A stretch of DNA of 64,000 bases from Breoghania sp963678585 (GTDB lineage Bacteria; Pseudomonadota; Alphaproteobacteria; Rhizobiales; Stappiaceae): assembly GCA_963678585.2 (NCBI GenBank), contig CAXXGA010000003.1:433936-497935 (forward strand), given 5' to 3'. This document shows, one piece after another, positions 25,541-34,715 of this stretch. The first letter of the stretch is position 1; each line of letters starts with the position of its first letter. The notes below the pieces were generated by a model, which saw only the letters and a program-made list of their open reading frames with translations, was not told where the DNA came from and ran no database searches. The translations under genes were made by a program, and so were the position numbers.

Positions 25541-27037
25541 TTATTTCTTCTTTCCGATGCCGGGAAGGCCGGGAAGACCGCCGCCGGGCATGCCGGGGAA
25601 GCCGCCGGGGGGCAGGCTCGGCATGCCGCCGCCGGCGCCGCCCATCTGCTTGGCGAGGCGTTCCATCTCGGCCGGGTCCATCTGGGGCATGCCACCGCCA
25701 CCCATCATTCCGCCGAGCGCGCCCATCATGCCGCCCTTCTTCTTGCCGACGGCCTTCATCATGTCGGCCATCTGGCGGTGCATCTTCAGGAGTTTGTTGA
25801 CATCCTGGACCTGCGTGCCGGAGCCTGCCGCGATGCGTTTCTTGCGGCTGGCGTTGAGCAGTTTCGGAGCCTTGCGCTCCTTCTTCGTCATCGAGGAGAT
25901 GATGGCGCGCTGGCGCTTGAGGACGCTGTCGTCGAGATTGGCGGCCTCGAGCTGCTTCTTCATCTTGCCGACGCCGGGGAGCATGCCGAGCATGCCGGAC
26001 ATGCCGCCGAGCTTCTCCATCTGCTGAAGCTGGTCGGACAGGTCGTCGAGGTCGAATTCGCCCTTCTTGAGCTTCTTCGCCATCTTCGCGGCCTGTTCCG
26101 CGTCGATGGCCTCGGAGGCCTTTTCCACCAGCGAGACGATGTCGCCCATGCCGAGAATGCGGTCGGCGATACGGCCGGGGTGGAATTCTTCCAACGCGTC
26201 GGACTTTTCGCCCGTACCGACGAGCTTGACCGGCTTGCCGGTGACCGCGCGCATGGAAAGCGCTGCGCCGCCGCGCCCGTCACCGTCCATACGGGTCAGC
26301 ACGATGCCGGTGATGCCGACACGCTCGTCGAAGCTGCGCGCAAGGTTCACGGCGTCCTGACCGGTCAGGCTGTCGGCGACCAGCAGGATTTCGTGCGGCT
26401 TGGCGATCTGCTTGATCTCGGCCATCTCCACCATCAACGGTTCGTCGATGTGGGTGCGGCCGGCGGTATCGAAGATCACGACGTCATAACCGCCGAGGCG
26501 GGCGGCCGTTTCGGCGCGTCGGGCAATCTCGGTCGGAGACTGGCCCGCAACGATCGGCAGGGTGTCGATGCCGTTCTGTTCGCCCAGAACTTTCAGCTGC
26601 TCTTGGGCGGCGGGGCGTCGGGTGTCGAGCGAGGCCATCAGGACCTTGCGCTTTTCACGGCTGGTGAGCCGGAGCGCGATCTTGCCCGAAGTGGTCGTTT
26701 TACCCGAACCCTGAAGGCCGACCATCATGATGGCGACGGGGGCCGGTGCGTTCAGGTCGATGGGGGCGGCTTCGGCGCCCAGCATCTCCACGAGCTGGTC
26801 ATGGACGATCTTGACGACCATCTGGCCCGGGGTGACCGACTTCACGACCTCGTGGCCGATGGCGCGGTTGCGGACCTTGTCGGTGAAGGAGCGGACCACG
26901 TCGAGCGAGACGTCGGCTTCGATCAGCGCACGGCGAACCTCGCGCAGCGCCGCGGTCACGTCCGCGTCGCTCAGCGCACCGCGGCGTGTCAGGGAATCGA
27001 AGATACCGCTCAGGCGGTCTGACAGGCTCTCGAACAT
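25541..27037 (-). CDS. ffh: Signal recognition particle protein Ffh
   Basis: GTPase of the signal recognition particle that targets nascent membrane proteins to FtsY and the translocon. It has 498 residues: the helical N domain (MFESLSDRLSGIFDSLTRRG), the G domain with P-loop GLQGSGKTTTSGKIA, DTAGRTHID and TRMDGDGRGG, and a methionine/glycine-rich M domain from about residue 330 ending in PGIGKKK. First gene of the ribosome operon on this strand. I found no 4.5S RNA gene nearby. Confidence 0.98.
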   Translation of the reverse strand: MFESLSDRLSGIFDSLTRRGALSDADVTAALREVRRALIEADVSLDVVRSFTDKVRNRAIGHEVVKSVTPGQMVVKIVHDQLVEMLGAEAAPIDLNAPAPVAIMMVGLQGSGKTTTSGKIALRLTSREKRKVLMASLDTRRPAAQEQLKVLGEQNGIDTLPIVAGQSPTEIARRAETAARLGGYDVVIFDTAGRTHIDEPLMVEMAEIKQIAKPHEILLVADSLTGQDAVNLARSFDERVGITGIVLTRMDGDGRGGAALSMRAVTGKPVKLVGTGEKSDALEEFHPGRIADRILGMGDIVSLVEKASEAIDAEQAAKMAKKLKKGEFDLDDLSDQLQQMEKLGGMSGMLGMLPGVGKMKKQLEAANLDDSVLKRQRAIISSMTKKERKAPKLLNASRKKRIAAGSGTQVQDVNKLLKMHRQMADMMKAVGKKKGGMMGALGGMMGGGGMPQMDPAEMERLAKQMGGAGGGMPSLPPGGFPGMPGGGLPGLPGIGKKK

Positions 27038-27795
27038 ATCCGTCTCAAGTCTTTGTCTGGCCGGTCGGTCTTCAGCGGCACGCTTTCTTTTGCGTGTGGC
27101 CCCGTGAAGTGACGCCCGGCGGTTTCAGGAAAGAGGGTTTTGTCCCGCAAACCTGAATGTGGTTCCTGCGAAGAGACCTGCAACCGGCCGCGTGGCTTTC
27201 GTCGCACATTCATGTCCGGCGATCAGGGCCTTCGCCCGATACGCCAGTGCACAAACGACGACGACATCCGCGGGCGAAACTCGCTGGCGGATGTTGACCT
27301 CCGGGCTCTGTTTATACCTGAGCGGGCCCCGGTCGGCTGGTCGAAATGTCTCTCCATGTGAGGAGTGGCGCGGAAAATAGGGGCAGCGCGGCCTTGAGTC
27401 AAGCCGAACCGCAGGGTTTTGACCGGGGCGGAAAGGTCCAGGTCCGAGAGCTTCCGCTACGGTCGCTGTGTCAGATACCAGCATAACGCACTTCAATTGC
27501 CCGCATGCGGTAACTAGAGCCGGCTTTGCATCTCATCGGTACGGACAAGGCCGGGCGGAGAGAAAGAAAAGCCCGAGCTCTTAGATGCGATCACAAACTT
27601 TCGTCCGCAAACGGCTGCTCGGTAATACTTCTTAAGGTTCTTGTGCCAGCTTTGCGCTGAGTGGCGTGAGCGTGCCGTTGCGCTCCGTGCTTGGGACACC
27701 GGCAGTTTTTCAGGATTCCTGCCGGATTTATCTTTGAACCGCACCCGACCTTTCTCACGGAAAGCCGGGCCGCCGAAAAGCAGCAGGCTTGTTCG
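27038..27795. other. 758-base divergent gap between ffh and the regulator gene
   Basis: No convincing gene. A minus-strand open frame at 27125-27496 has no recognisable family or ribosome-binding site. The region should contain promoters for the ffh operon and for the rightward signalling genes. I looked for the conserved core of a small SRP RNA and did not find it. Confidence 0.45.
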
Positions 27796-29943
27796 ATGTC
27801 GCTCGTCGTAATCGTGGACGATCAACCGACCAACCGGCAGATCTTCACCCGAATCGCCGCCTCGATCGAAGAGGGGACGGAGGTGAAGGCTTTTGCCGAT
27901 CCGCGCCCGGCGCTGGAATGGCTGGGCGACAACACGCCCGATCTGCTTATCACCGACTACAACATGCCGCATATGGACGGAGCGGAGTTCATCTCCGCCA
28001 TGCGGCGGATACCGGCCCTTGTCGATGTGCCGGTCATCGTCATCACCGTCTTCGAGGACCGCGCCTACCGGATCGCGGCGCTCGATGCGGGTGCAACCGA
28101 TTTCCTGCAAAGCCCCGTCGATCATCGTGAGTTCGTGACGCGCGCGCGCAATCTGCTGAAACTGCGTCAGCAGCAGCTTCTGCTGGCGGACCGTGCGAAC
28201 AATCTGGAGCGGGAACTGGAGGTCAGCGAACAGGAACTGGCGCGCACGATCCGCGACAGCCGCGATCAGCTCGCGCAGGTGATCGACACCGTTCCCGCGC
28301 TGATCAGCGCGACCGATTGCGACGGCAAGTTCCTCTTTGTGAACGCCTATCACAGCAAGGTCACCGGGCTCGATCCGGCGCGCGTGGTCGGTCACGACTC
28401 ATCTGAGGTTCTGGGCGAGGAAGCCGCCAGCCGCAACAAGGCGCTGGACCGCATGGTGCTGAGCAGCGGCAGGCCGCTCAATTCTTATGAGGAAGAACTC
28501 AACGACGCGCAGGGCAAACGGCGGGTGTTCCTGACCACCAAGTCGCCGCTCAAGGATCAGACCAATACGATTACCGGCATTCTGACCTCCTCGCTCGACA
28601 TCACAGATCGCAAGGCGGCGGAAAACCATCTTCAGCATATCGCGCGTCACGATGCGCTGACGGGGCTCCCGAACCGCACGCTGATCCGCGACCAGTTGCG
28701 CAAGGAAATCGCCCGTGCGCGGCGCGGCGACCGCAAGGTCGGCCTGCAGATGCTCGACATCGACCGTTTCAAGAGCGTCAACGATGCGCTTGGTCATTCC
28801 GTCGGCGACCGGCTCCTGAAGGCGATTGCGCAGCGGTTGCGCGTGACGGTTCGCGAGGGCGATATGGTCGCCCGGCTCGGCGGCGACGAGTTCGCGATCC
28901 TGATGAGTGACGTGAAGGGTCCCTCGGAGACCACACAACTGGCGGAAAAGATCATCGACGTGATCGGTCAGCCGCTGTTCTTCGAAGGCCACGAGATCAA
29001 TCCGACCGCCTCCATCGGCATCTCCATGCACCCGGATGACGGGGGCGACGTGGATTCGCTGATGAAGAGCGCGGATCTCGCCATGTACCGGGCCAAGGCG
29101 CATGGCGGCAACGGCTACGAATTCGCCTCCGCAGGTATGGCCGACCGGGCGCGCGATGCAATCGTGCTGGAAGCCGATCTGCGTCGTGCGCTCCAGCGCG
29201 AGGAATTCCGGCTCTACTATCAGCCGCAGGTCGATCTGGCGACGGGCGAGATCGTCGGCGCGGAGGCGCTCTTGCGCTGGCAGCATCCGGTGAAGGGCCT
29301 GATTTCGCCCGGCGCGTTCCTGCCGCTGGCGGAACAGAACGGCCAGATCGTGCCGATCAACGAATGGGTGATGCGCGAGGCCTGCCGTCAGGCAATGGCC
29401 TGGACGGAGGAGGGGCTGCCGCCGCTTCGCATCGCCGTCAACCTGTCGCCGGTCCAGTTCCGCAAGCAGAACATGCGGGCACTGGTGACGGAGCTTCTGG
29501 AGACCAGCGGCCTCCCGGCGGAGCGGCTCGATCTGGAGCTGACGGAAAACATCCTGATGGAAAACTCCGAGGTGGTCACCGAGGACCTGATGTATCTGCA
29601 GAAGCTCGGTGTCGGCTTCTCCATCGACGATTTCGGAACCGGCTATTCCTCGCTTGGCTACATCAAGCGGTTCCCGGTCGCGCGGCTCAAGATCGACCAG
29701 GGCTTCATCCGCAATCTTGAAAACGACCCCAACGACGCGGCGATCATCAAGGCGATCATCGGCCTTGGAAAGAGCCTCAACCTGTCGGTGACGGCGGAGG
29801 GCGTCGAGACCGAGGAACAGGCGGAGTTCCTGCGCAAGGAAGGCTGTAACGAGGTGCAGGGCTACTACTTCGGCCGTCCTCAGCCATCCGAGACGTTCGT
29901 GGAACTGTTCCGGCCGAAAGCCCGGCTCGTCTATTCCGCCTGA
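27796..29943 (+). CDS. Response regulator with REC-PAS-GGDEF-EAL domains
   Basis: Cytoplasmic cyclic-di-GMP regulator, 715 residues. The receiver domain is at about 1-125 with phospho-acceptor Asp54 (LITDYNMPHMDG). A coiled linker (LLLADRANNLERELEV) leads to a PAS domain at about 160-280, then GGDEF. The catalytic motif GGDEF at 362-366 is intact, and an inhibitory RxxD site (R353-D356) lies five residues before it. In the EAL domain EALLRW starts at 490, and the other catalytic blocks LTENIL, DDFGTGYSSL, LKIDQGF and AEGVET are all present. Both cyclase and phosphodiesterase could be active. It lies 55 bases before an RpfC-like kinase and probably takes phosphate from its HPt domain, replacing the HD-GYP regulator RpfG. 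The start gives MSLVVIVDDQP; the ribosome-binding site is weak. Confidence 0.95.
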   Translation: MSLVVIVDDQPTNRQIFTRIAASIEEGTEVKAFADPRPALEWLGDNTPDLLITDYNMPHMDGAEFISAMRRIPALVDVPVIVITVFEDRAYRIAALDAGATDFLQSPVDHREFVTRARNLLKLRQQQLLLADRANNLERELEVSEQELARTIRDSRDQLAQVIDTVPALISATDCDGKFLFVNAYHSKVTGLDPARVVGHDSSEVLGEEAASRNKALDRMVLSSGRPLNSYEEELNDAQGKRRVFLTTKSPLKDQTNTITGILTSSLDITDRKAAENHLQHIARHDALTGLPNRTLIRDQLRKEIARARRGDRKVGLQMLDIDRFKSVNDALGHSVGDRLLKAIAQRLRVTVREGDMVARLGGDEFAILMSDVKGPSETTQLAEKIIDVIGQPLFFEGHEINPTASIGISMHPDDGGDVDSLMKSADLAMYRAKAHGGNGYEFASAGMADRARDAIVLEADLRRALQREEFRLYYQPQVDLATGEIVGAEALLRWQHPVKGLISPGAFLPLAEQNGQIVPINEWVMREACRQAMAWTEEGLPPLRIAVNLSPVQFRKQNMRALVTELLETSGLPAERLDLELTENILMENSEVVTEDLMYLQKLGVGFSIDDFGTGYSSLGYIKRFPVARLKIDQGFIRNLENDPNDAAIIKAIIGLGKSLNLSVTAEGVETEEQAEFLRKEGCNEVQGYYFGRPQPSETFVELFRPKARLVYSA

Positions 29944-29998
29944 GAAGAGAATGCTTCCACACCGTGTTGTTGGTGTAGAAGCGAAGGACACGAGTACC

Positions 29999-32590
29999 AT
30001 GCCTTCAAATCGCAACAAATTCGACAGGCGCACGGCGGGCATTGCAACCGTGTGTTGCGCCCGGATGAGGGCGCTATGGGCGCGGCTGCGCTCCAGTGAC
30101 GATCGCGAACACGAGATGGCGTATAATCGCGTCGCCATTTTCTCGCTGATCGGGCTTTATCTGGCGGCCACCAAGACGCTTTACGATGTCGATCTGACAT
30201 GGCCGGTCATCACCAATATCGTCTATGCGGTGGCCTCCCTCGCCCTGCTGGCGCATCTCGTCTACCATCCGAAGAGGCACGAGCCGCGCCGGATCATCGC
30301 GATGATGTGCGATCTGGGGGGCTTGAGCTACGGGCTCTATGTGGGCGGAGAGGCGACCGCGGCCCTCTACCCGATCTATCTCTGGGTCATTCTGGGCAAT
30401 GGGTTTCGCTTCGGCGTGCGCAGTCTGCGCATTGCGATGGTCATCGGCGTGCCGTGTTTCGTCATCGCGCTGGTGAACTCGCCCTACTGGATGGAGAACA
30501 TCGGGATCGCCGTCGGCCTGCTGCTGGGCATCGTCGCCCTGCCGCTTTACGCCAGCAAGCTGATCCGGGATCTGTCACAGGCCAAGAAGGCGGCGGAGCA
30601 GGCGAGCGAGGCGAAGAGCCAGTTTCTGGCCGCCGTCAGCCATGAATTCCGTACACCCCTTCACGGCATCATCGGCATGACGGACATGCTCCAGCGCACC
30701 CGGCTGGACGATGAACAGAAGGACATGGCGGCCACGGTTCGCAACTCCGCCAATTCGCTTCTGACCCTCATCAACGAGGTGCTCGACTTCTCGCGCATCG
30801 AGGCCGGGCAGATGCCGAGCACGGCGAACGACTTCGAGCTTTATGACGTGCTGGCCAAGGTGCGCTCCACGGTGGCGGTGCAGGCGGAGGCAAAGGGCCT
30901 GCGTTTTGCGATCCACATGAGTGCGCGCACGCCCCAGCGCCTGAGCGGCGATGCGCGCCATCTTTCCGATATCCTGATCAATCTGGCCGGCAATGCGGTG
31001 AAGTTCACCGACACCGGTTCCGTCGACATCGCGGTCTCGGTGCTGAACAGCGAGCCGATCTACGCGCATGAAAGGCTTCGGTTGCGGTTCGAGGTCACGG
31101 ATACGGGCATCGGCATCGCCAAGGAAGCGCAGTCGCGCATCTTCGACCACTTCAGTCAGGCCGATAATACGATCATCAACCGCTTCGGCGGCACGGGTTT
31201 GGGGCTCGCCATCGTGCGCAGCCTGATCGAACTGCATGGCGGCACGTTCGGCGTGGAGAGTGCGCCGGGGTGTGGCAGCACCTTCTGGCTCGAACTGGAG
31301 TTCGGCGCGGCCAGCAACGAAGCCGTCTGGCTGCCGCGGCTGCGCGACGGGCAGGTCATCGCCCTGAGCGAGGATGCCGAACTGCAAGGTCTCCTGACGG
31401 AGCAGTTATCGGAGTTCGGCGTCAACGTGTCCGTCACGGACCGGGCGGCGGATCTGGTGGGGCTGATGCGGCAGGCGGCGCAGGACGGCATCCGTCGCTG
31501 CATCGTCTTCCTCGATGAGCGCGATATGGGTGAGGATCCGCGAGTTCTCGCCGATGCGATGATCGGTCAGGATCCGATGATTGCGCCCACGCTGATCCTG
31601 ATTTCGGACCATGTGGACGATATCCCGACGGATTCGCGCCGCAGTTCCTATGTCACGGTTCTGCCGCGCGGGCCGGATCCGCTTCTGGTGCGCCGGGCGC
31701 TGCAGATGTCCGTCGTCACGGGCGTCAGCCGCAAGGCCAGCGACGAGGATGCGCCGCTGATCTCCAGCCGCCGCCGCGCGGTGCTGGTGGCCGACGACAA
31801 CCCGACCAACCAGAAGGTGATCGCAAAGATCCTCGAAAAGGCCGGTCACGATGTGGAAATCGCCGAGAATGGCGAAGTGGCGCTGGATGCGCTGAACCGG
31901 CACAGCTTCGATATCGTGTTGATGGATCTCAACATGCCGGTGATGAGCGGCATCGAGGCGATGAAGCTCTATGCCTTCTCCACCCTGGGGCGCAAGGCGG
32001 TGCCGGTCGTCGGGTTGACGGCGGATGCGACGCCGAGCGCGCGGGAGCGCTGTCTGGAGGCCGGGATGGTGGAATGCATTACCAAGCCCGTGGAGCCGGC
32101 TGTGCTTCTGAGCAAGATGGAACAGATCATCGCCGACGATGTCGGGCATGTGGATTCCATTCCCGATGCGGACGGCGAGAATGTCGCCAATATCACGACG
32201 CATCCGAAATTCCGCGCAAACGGGCGGGCCGTGGTCGATCTGAACACGCTGGAGAACCTGTGGGAGCTTGGCGGCGCCGAATTCGTCGAGGAGGTCGTCG
32301 GCGGTTTCGTCAACGATACGGAAGAGACGCTGAACCAGCTTTCCGCCTTGTGCGAAGCAAGCGATCTGGAGGGCTTCCAGAACCAGGCCCATGCCATGCG
32401 CAGCGGGGCGGCCAACATCGGCGCACAGGGCATCTACTCGATCTGTTCCCGTCTGGAAGTGATCGACGAGGATGAATTCATGCGCCACGGTTTTGAACGC
32501 TTGCGCGAATTGCAGTTGGAGGTGTCCAACGTGCGTGAGGTGCTGAACGAGCGCCTGAGCGATACGAGCCAGTCCAGCCTCGGCGACTGA
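29999..32590 (+). CDS. rpfC: RpfC-like hybrid sensor histidine kinase (DSF sensor)
   Basis: Inner-membrane hybrid kinase, 863 residues. The N-terminal domain (about 40-190) has about five membrane segments and strongly resembles Xanthomonas RpfC. Shared features are RRIIAMMCDL, LYPIYLWVILGNGFRFG, NSPYW and GLLLGIVALPLY, a region specific to this family rather than a generic sensor. HisKA with H215 (SHEFRTPLHG) and HATPase (NLAGNAVKF, DTGIGI, GTGLGLAI) follow, then a degenerate linker. The receiver has D643 (LMDLNMPVMSG), and the HPt domain has H798 (AHAMRSGAANIGA). This is the same order as RpfC. ATG 29999 is used (AAGGA 11 bases upstream); ATG 30065 would match the Xanthomonas N-terminus better. 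Likely an operon with the upstream GGDEF-EAL regulator. Confidence 0.92.
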   Translation: MPSNRNKFDRRTAGIATVCCARMRALWARLRSSDDREHEMAYNRVAIFSLIGLYLAATKTLYDVDLTWPVITNIVYAVASLALLAHLVYHPKRHEPRRIIAMMCDLGGLSYGLYVGGEATAALYPIYLWVILGNGFRFGVRSLRIAMVIGVPCFVIALVNSPYWMENIGIAVGLLLGIVALPLYASKLIRDLSQAKKAAEQASEAKSQFLAAVSHEFRTPLHGIIGMTDMLQRTRLDDEQKDMAATVRNSANSLLTLINEVLDFSRIEAGQMPSTANDFELYDVLAKVRSTVAVQAEAKGLRFAIHMSARTPQRLSGDARHLSDILINLAGNAVKFTDTGSVDIAVSVLNSEPIYAHERLRLRFEVTDTGIGIAKEAQSRIFDHFSQADNTIINRFGGTGLGLAIVRSLIELHGGTFGVESAPGCGSTFWLELEFGAASNEAVWLPRLRDGQVIALSEDAELQGLLTEQLSEFGVNVSVTDRAADLVGLMRQAAQDGIRRCIVFLDERDMGEDPRVLADAMIGQDPMIAPTLILISDHVDDIPTDSRRSSYVTVLPRGPDPLLVRRALQMSVVTGVSRKASDEDAPLISSRRRAVLVADDNPTNQKVIAKILEKAGHDVEIAENGEVALDALNRHSFDIVLMDLNMPVMSGIEAMKLYAFSTLGRKAVPVVGLTADATPSARERCLEAGMVECITKPVEPAVLLSKMEQIIADDVGHVDSIPDADGENVANITTHPKFRANGRAVVDLNTLENLWELGGAEFVEEVVGGFVNDTEETLNQLSALCEASDLEGFQNQAHAMRSGAANIGAQGIYSICSRLEVIDEDEFMRHGFERLRELQLEVSNVREVLNERLSDTSQSSLGD

Positions 32591-32642
32591 GCGCAGGCCG
32601 CGACGGTCAGCCGGGCCGGAAACGGGCCAGAAGAATGCAACA

Positions 32643-32682
32643 AGGGCTCGCGTGTCCGTTCAGGACACGCGAGCCCTTTTTC
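32643..32682 (+). terminator. Strong intrinsic terminator between convergent rpfC and rpfF
   Basis: Perfect 14-base-pair stem, GGGCTCGCGTGTCC with GGACACGCGAGCCC around GTTCA, followed by TTTTTCG. It lies 52 bases after the kinase stop. On the other strand only a weak TTGTT follows, so it mainly serves rightward transcription. Confidence 0.92.
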
Positions 32683-32713
32683 GTTAGCTGACCTTTGTCA
32701 GGCGCGTTCTGGC

Positions 32714-33667
32714 TCAGACCGCTTCAGCAGCGTGGGTTTCGATATTCGAGCGACGACGATCCTGCGCCATGGTGAGGCGCATCATCTTGCGCAGATCCGT
32801 TTCATTCAGGCGCAAGGCGGTGTCCACCCAGATGTCGGTGATATCGCGCAATTCATCATAGGTGATTGGATTGACGCGCCGGCGGGTGCGATAGATCGCG
32901 CTATGGGAATTCTGCCGCTTGGTGTTGCGGCGGATATATTCCTCCGCGGCCAGCCTGCCTTTGCCGTCCTCGGCCAGAATGTCGATGATGCCGAGATCGT
33001 AAAGCTCCTGCGCCGTGTAGAGCTTGCCGCTCATGATCATGCGTTCGGCCTGCACTGCATCCAGTCGCCGGGCGAGGAACGAATAGGCGCCCATGCCGGG
33101 GAACATGTTGAACAGGACCTCCGGCAGGCCGAATTTCGCACTGCGCTCGGCCACGATGATATCGCAGGAGAGCGCCGCCTCGAATCCGCCGCCCAGCGCA
33201 TCGCCCTGAACGAGCGCAATCGTCACGATGGGCAGCTCGTAGTTGACGGCGTTGTTGTAGACGACATCGATGCAGGCGCGGGCGTAGGTGGACAGGTGCT
33301 CGCGGTGGCCCTGCCGGATGTGGTGGGCGAACAGGGCCAGATCTCCGCCCAGATTGAAGATCCCGGGAATGCGGGAGCCGACAACGAAATAACGCATCGG
33401 TTCTTCGCCGGAGCGCGCGTGGCGGGCAAAGAGCTTGGGAATGGAAACCTGCATGCGGCTCAGATCGGCCAGCAGTCCGGGCGTGTAGCTCGGACGCCCA
33501 TCCGGCCGCATCATGCACCAATAGGTCTTGGTGCGCGGATCGAGCCGCACGTCGATCTCGTCATAATGCTCTGCCGCGACGTCCTCTTCCATTGTGCTGC
33601 GGGGAAACGCAGTCACGTCCGGAAGAGTCACGGCGCTTGCGCCGTCAGGACGATAAGGGGGCGTCAT
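32714..33667 (-). CDS. rpfF: RpfF-like DSF synthase (crotonase superfamily)
   Basis: Probable synthase of a cis-2-unsaturated fatty acid signal (DSF). RpfF enzymes act as acyl-ACP dehydratase and thioesterase. It has 317 residues; Xanthomonas RpfF has 289 and the extra length is N-terminal. Family-specific blocks: FNLGGDLALFAHHIRQG (from residue 104), IALVQGDALGGGFEAALSCDIIVAE, and LPEVLFNMFPGMGAYSFLARR. The catalytic glutamates correspond to E163 (GGGFE) and E183 (LPEV), 20 residues apart, as E141/E161 are in Xanthomonas. ITDIWVDTALRL near the end is also shared. The ATG has GAGG six bases upstream. It converges on the RpfC-like gene. No rpfB (acyl-CoA ligase) is in the window. Confidence 0.92.
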   Translation of the reverse strand: MTPPYRPDGASAVTLPDVTAFPRSTMEEDVAAEHYDEIDVRLDPRTKTYWCMMRPDGRPSYTPGLLADLSRMQVSIPKLFARHARSGEEPMRYFVVGSRIPGIFNLGGDLALFAHHIRQGHREHLSTYARACIDVVYNNAVNYELPIVTIALVQGDALGGGFEAALSCDIIVAERSAKFGLPEVLFNMFPGMGAYSFLARRLDAVQAERMIMSGKLYTAQELYDLGIIDILAEDGKGRLAAEEYIRRNTKRQNSHSAIYRTRRRVNPITYDELRDITDIWVDTALRLNETDLRKMMRLTMAQDRRRSNIETHAAEAV

Positions 33668-33888
33668 CGGAACCTCACACCCAACATGAACCGGCCCGGG
33701 TCGGGCCGGCAGTTAAAAAACGCGCTGCGACCATGGGGCAAAACGGCCATGTCTCCGTTTGAATAGCCTTGCCGGAAGGCGCCACACCTCCTGTCACCAC
33801 ACGCCCGTTCAGGCACCGTCGGACAGTTCCCGGCATTCGCAATTTATGGTGCATGAAAGGTTAATAAAAGCAAGTGGGAGTACTCGTT
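33668..33888. other. rpfF upstream region
   Basis: Presumed rpfF promoter region; no gene seen. From about 33835 the base composition becomes clearly AT-richer. Confidence 0.4.
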
Positions 33889-34026
33889 GTGAAATCGTGG
33901 GACATGGTCAAAACATGTGCATACGACTATCTGTCGGAAAGCCCTTTAGAGTTAATGCGCGCTGAATATGTTACAAAAGAGGACATATCGGATCCGGCTC
34001 TAAACTTTGTCGAGAAAATGGCGTAA
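33889..34026 (+). CDS. Possible small protein of 45 residues
   Basis: Short open frame in an otherwise empty 1-kb gap. GTG start with GGGAG eight bases upstream. The translation begins MKSWDMVKTCAYDYLSESPL and ends DPALNFVEKMA, an acidic, ordinary-looking composition with no low complexity. The codons are AT-richer than the neighbours, which is either a sign of foreign origin or of a chance frame in AT-rich spacer. No family recognised. Confidence 0.3.
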   Translation: MKSWDMVKTCAYDYLSESPLELMRAEYVTKEDISDPALNFVEKMA

Positions 34027-34715
34027 GATGTTGTAAACACGTTATTTTAAATTAGATTTCTTTTCAAATAGAGAATTATCGCGAGGTGGTTTGGGCTGAG
34101 TGTGGTGGCTGGAAAGGCTGATTCATATGGTTAATAAGTCCGGTCAACTCAGGTCGCTCGATACGGGTCCGACGCCTATTTTGATCAATCTTTCCGCACG
34201 TTAACCCTAAAGCAATTTTCCGGAAATTATCCCCAGGCGACGGTATGCAGGGAAAAATGAGCGTCGTCGCGGACTGGGCAAGCGGGCTCCCTGGCGACAA
34301 GAGCCCGCTCGTACGAGTCATCTATCTGACGCAAGGGAGCTTTCTGTCCTGACCGGAGAGCACAAAGCGTTGCATTTGATGTCTTTCTCGCAATGGCCCG
34401 GGGGGAGTATCCTATTGCGCAGGTGGTCTGCGGGGGAGCAGGGCCCCGGTGCGGGAAATGCCTGAGGCAAACCCACAATTCCCCGGGAAACGACGGCAAA
34501 GCGCTGTGGGCTTGCGAAAGATGATGACGAATGACAGGGGGTGCTTCGCGGGAGTGAGGTGTGTTCCGGTTTCCGTTGAACTTGCCGGCCAGCATGCGGC
34601 CGGCCCTCGTTTCGAAACGGATGGCTTGGCGGGTAACCTGATGCAGAATCATGCAGGCGGTTCGGACAAGCCCGCTCCATATAGTTTTGCCAATGGTTTG
34701 ACGCGGTAGGTGATT
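34027..34715. other. 689-base gap before the crotonase-like gene
   Basis: AT-rich at first (to about 34230), then normal composition. The plus-strand frame running into 34709 has no ribosome-binding site or recognisable product. No gene is supported. Promoters for the downstream gene are expected. Confidence 0.4.

Noticed and set aside
27125..27496. Minus-strand frame of 123 codons in the ffh upstream gap
   Set aside because: No ribosome-binding site, no family resemblance, and a composition like chance frames.
27038..27795. Small SRP RNA gene near ffh
   Set aside because: The conserved core of bacterial SRP RNA was looked for and not found.
28399..30138. Open frame of 579 codons opposite the GGDEF-EAL regulator
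   Set aside because: Antisense shadow; the plus strand carries unambiguous domains.
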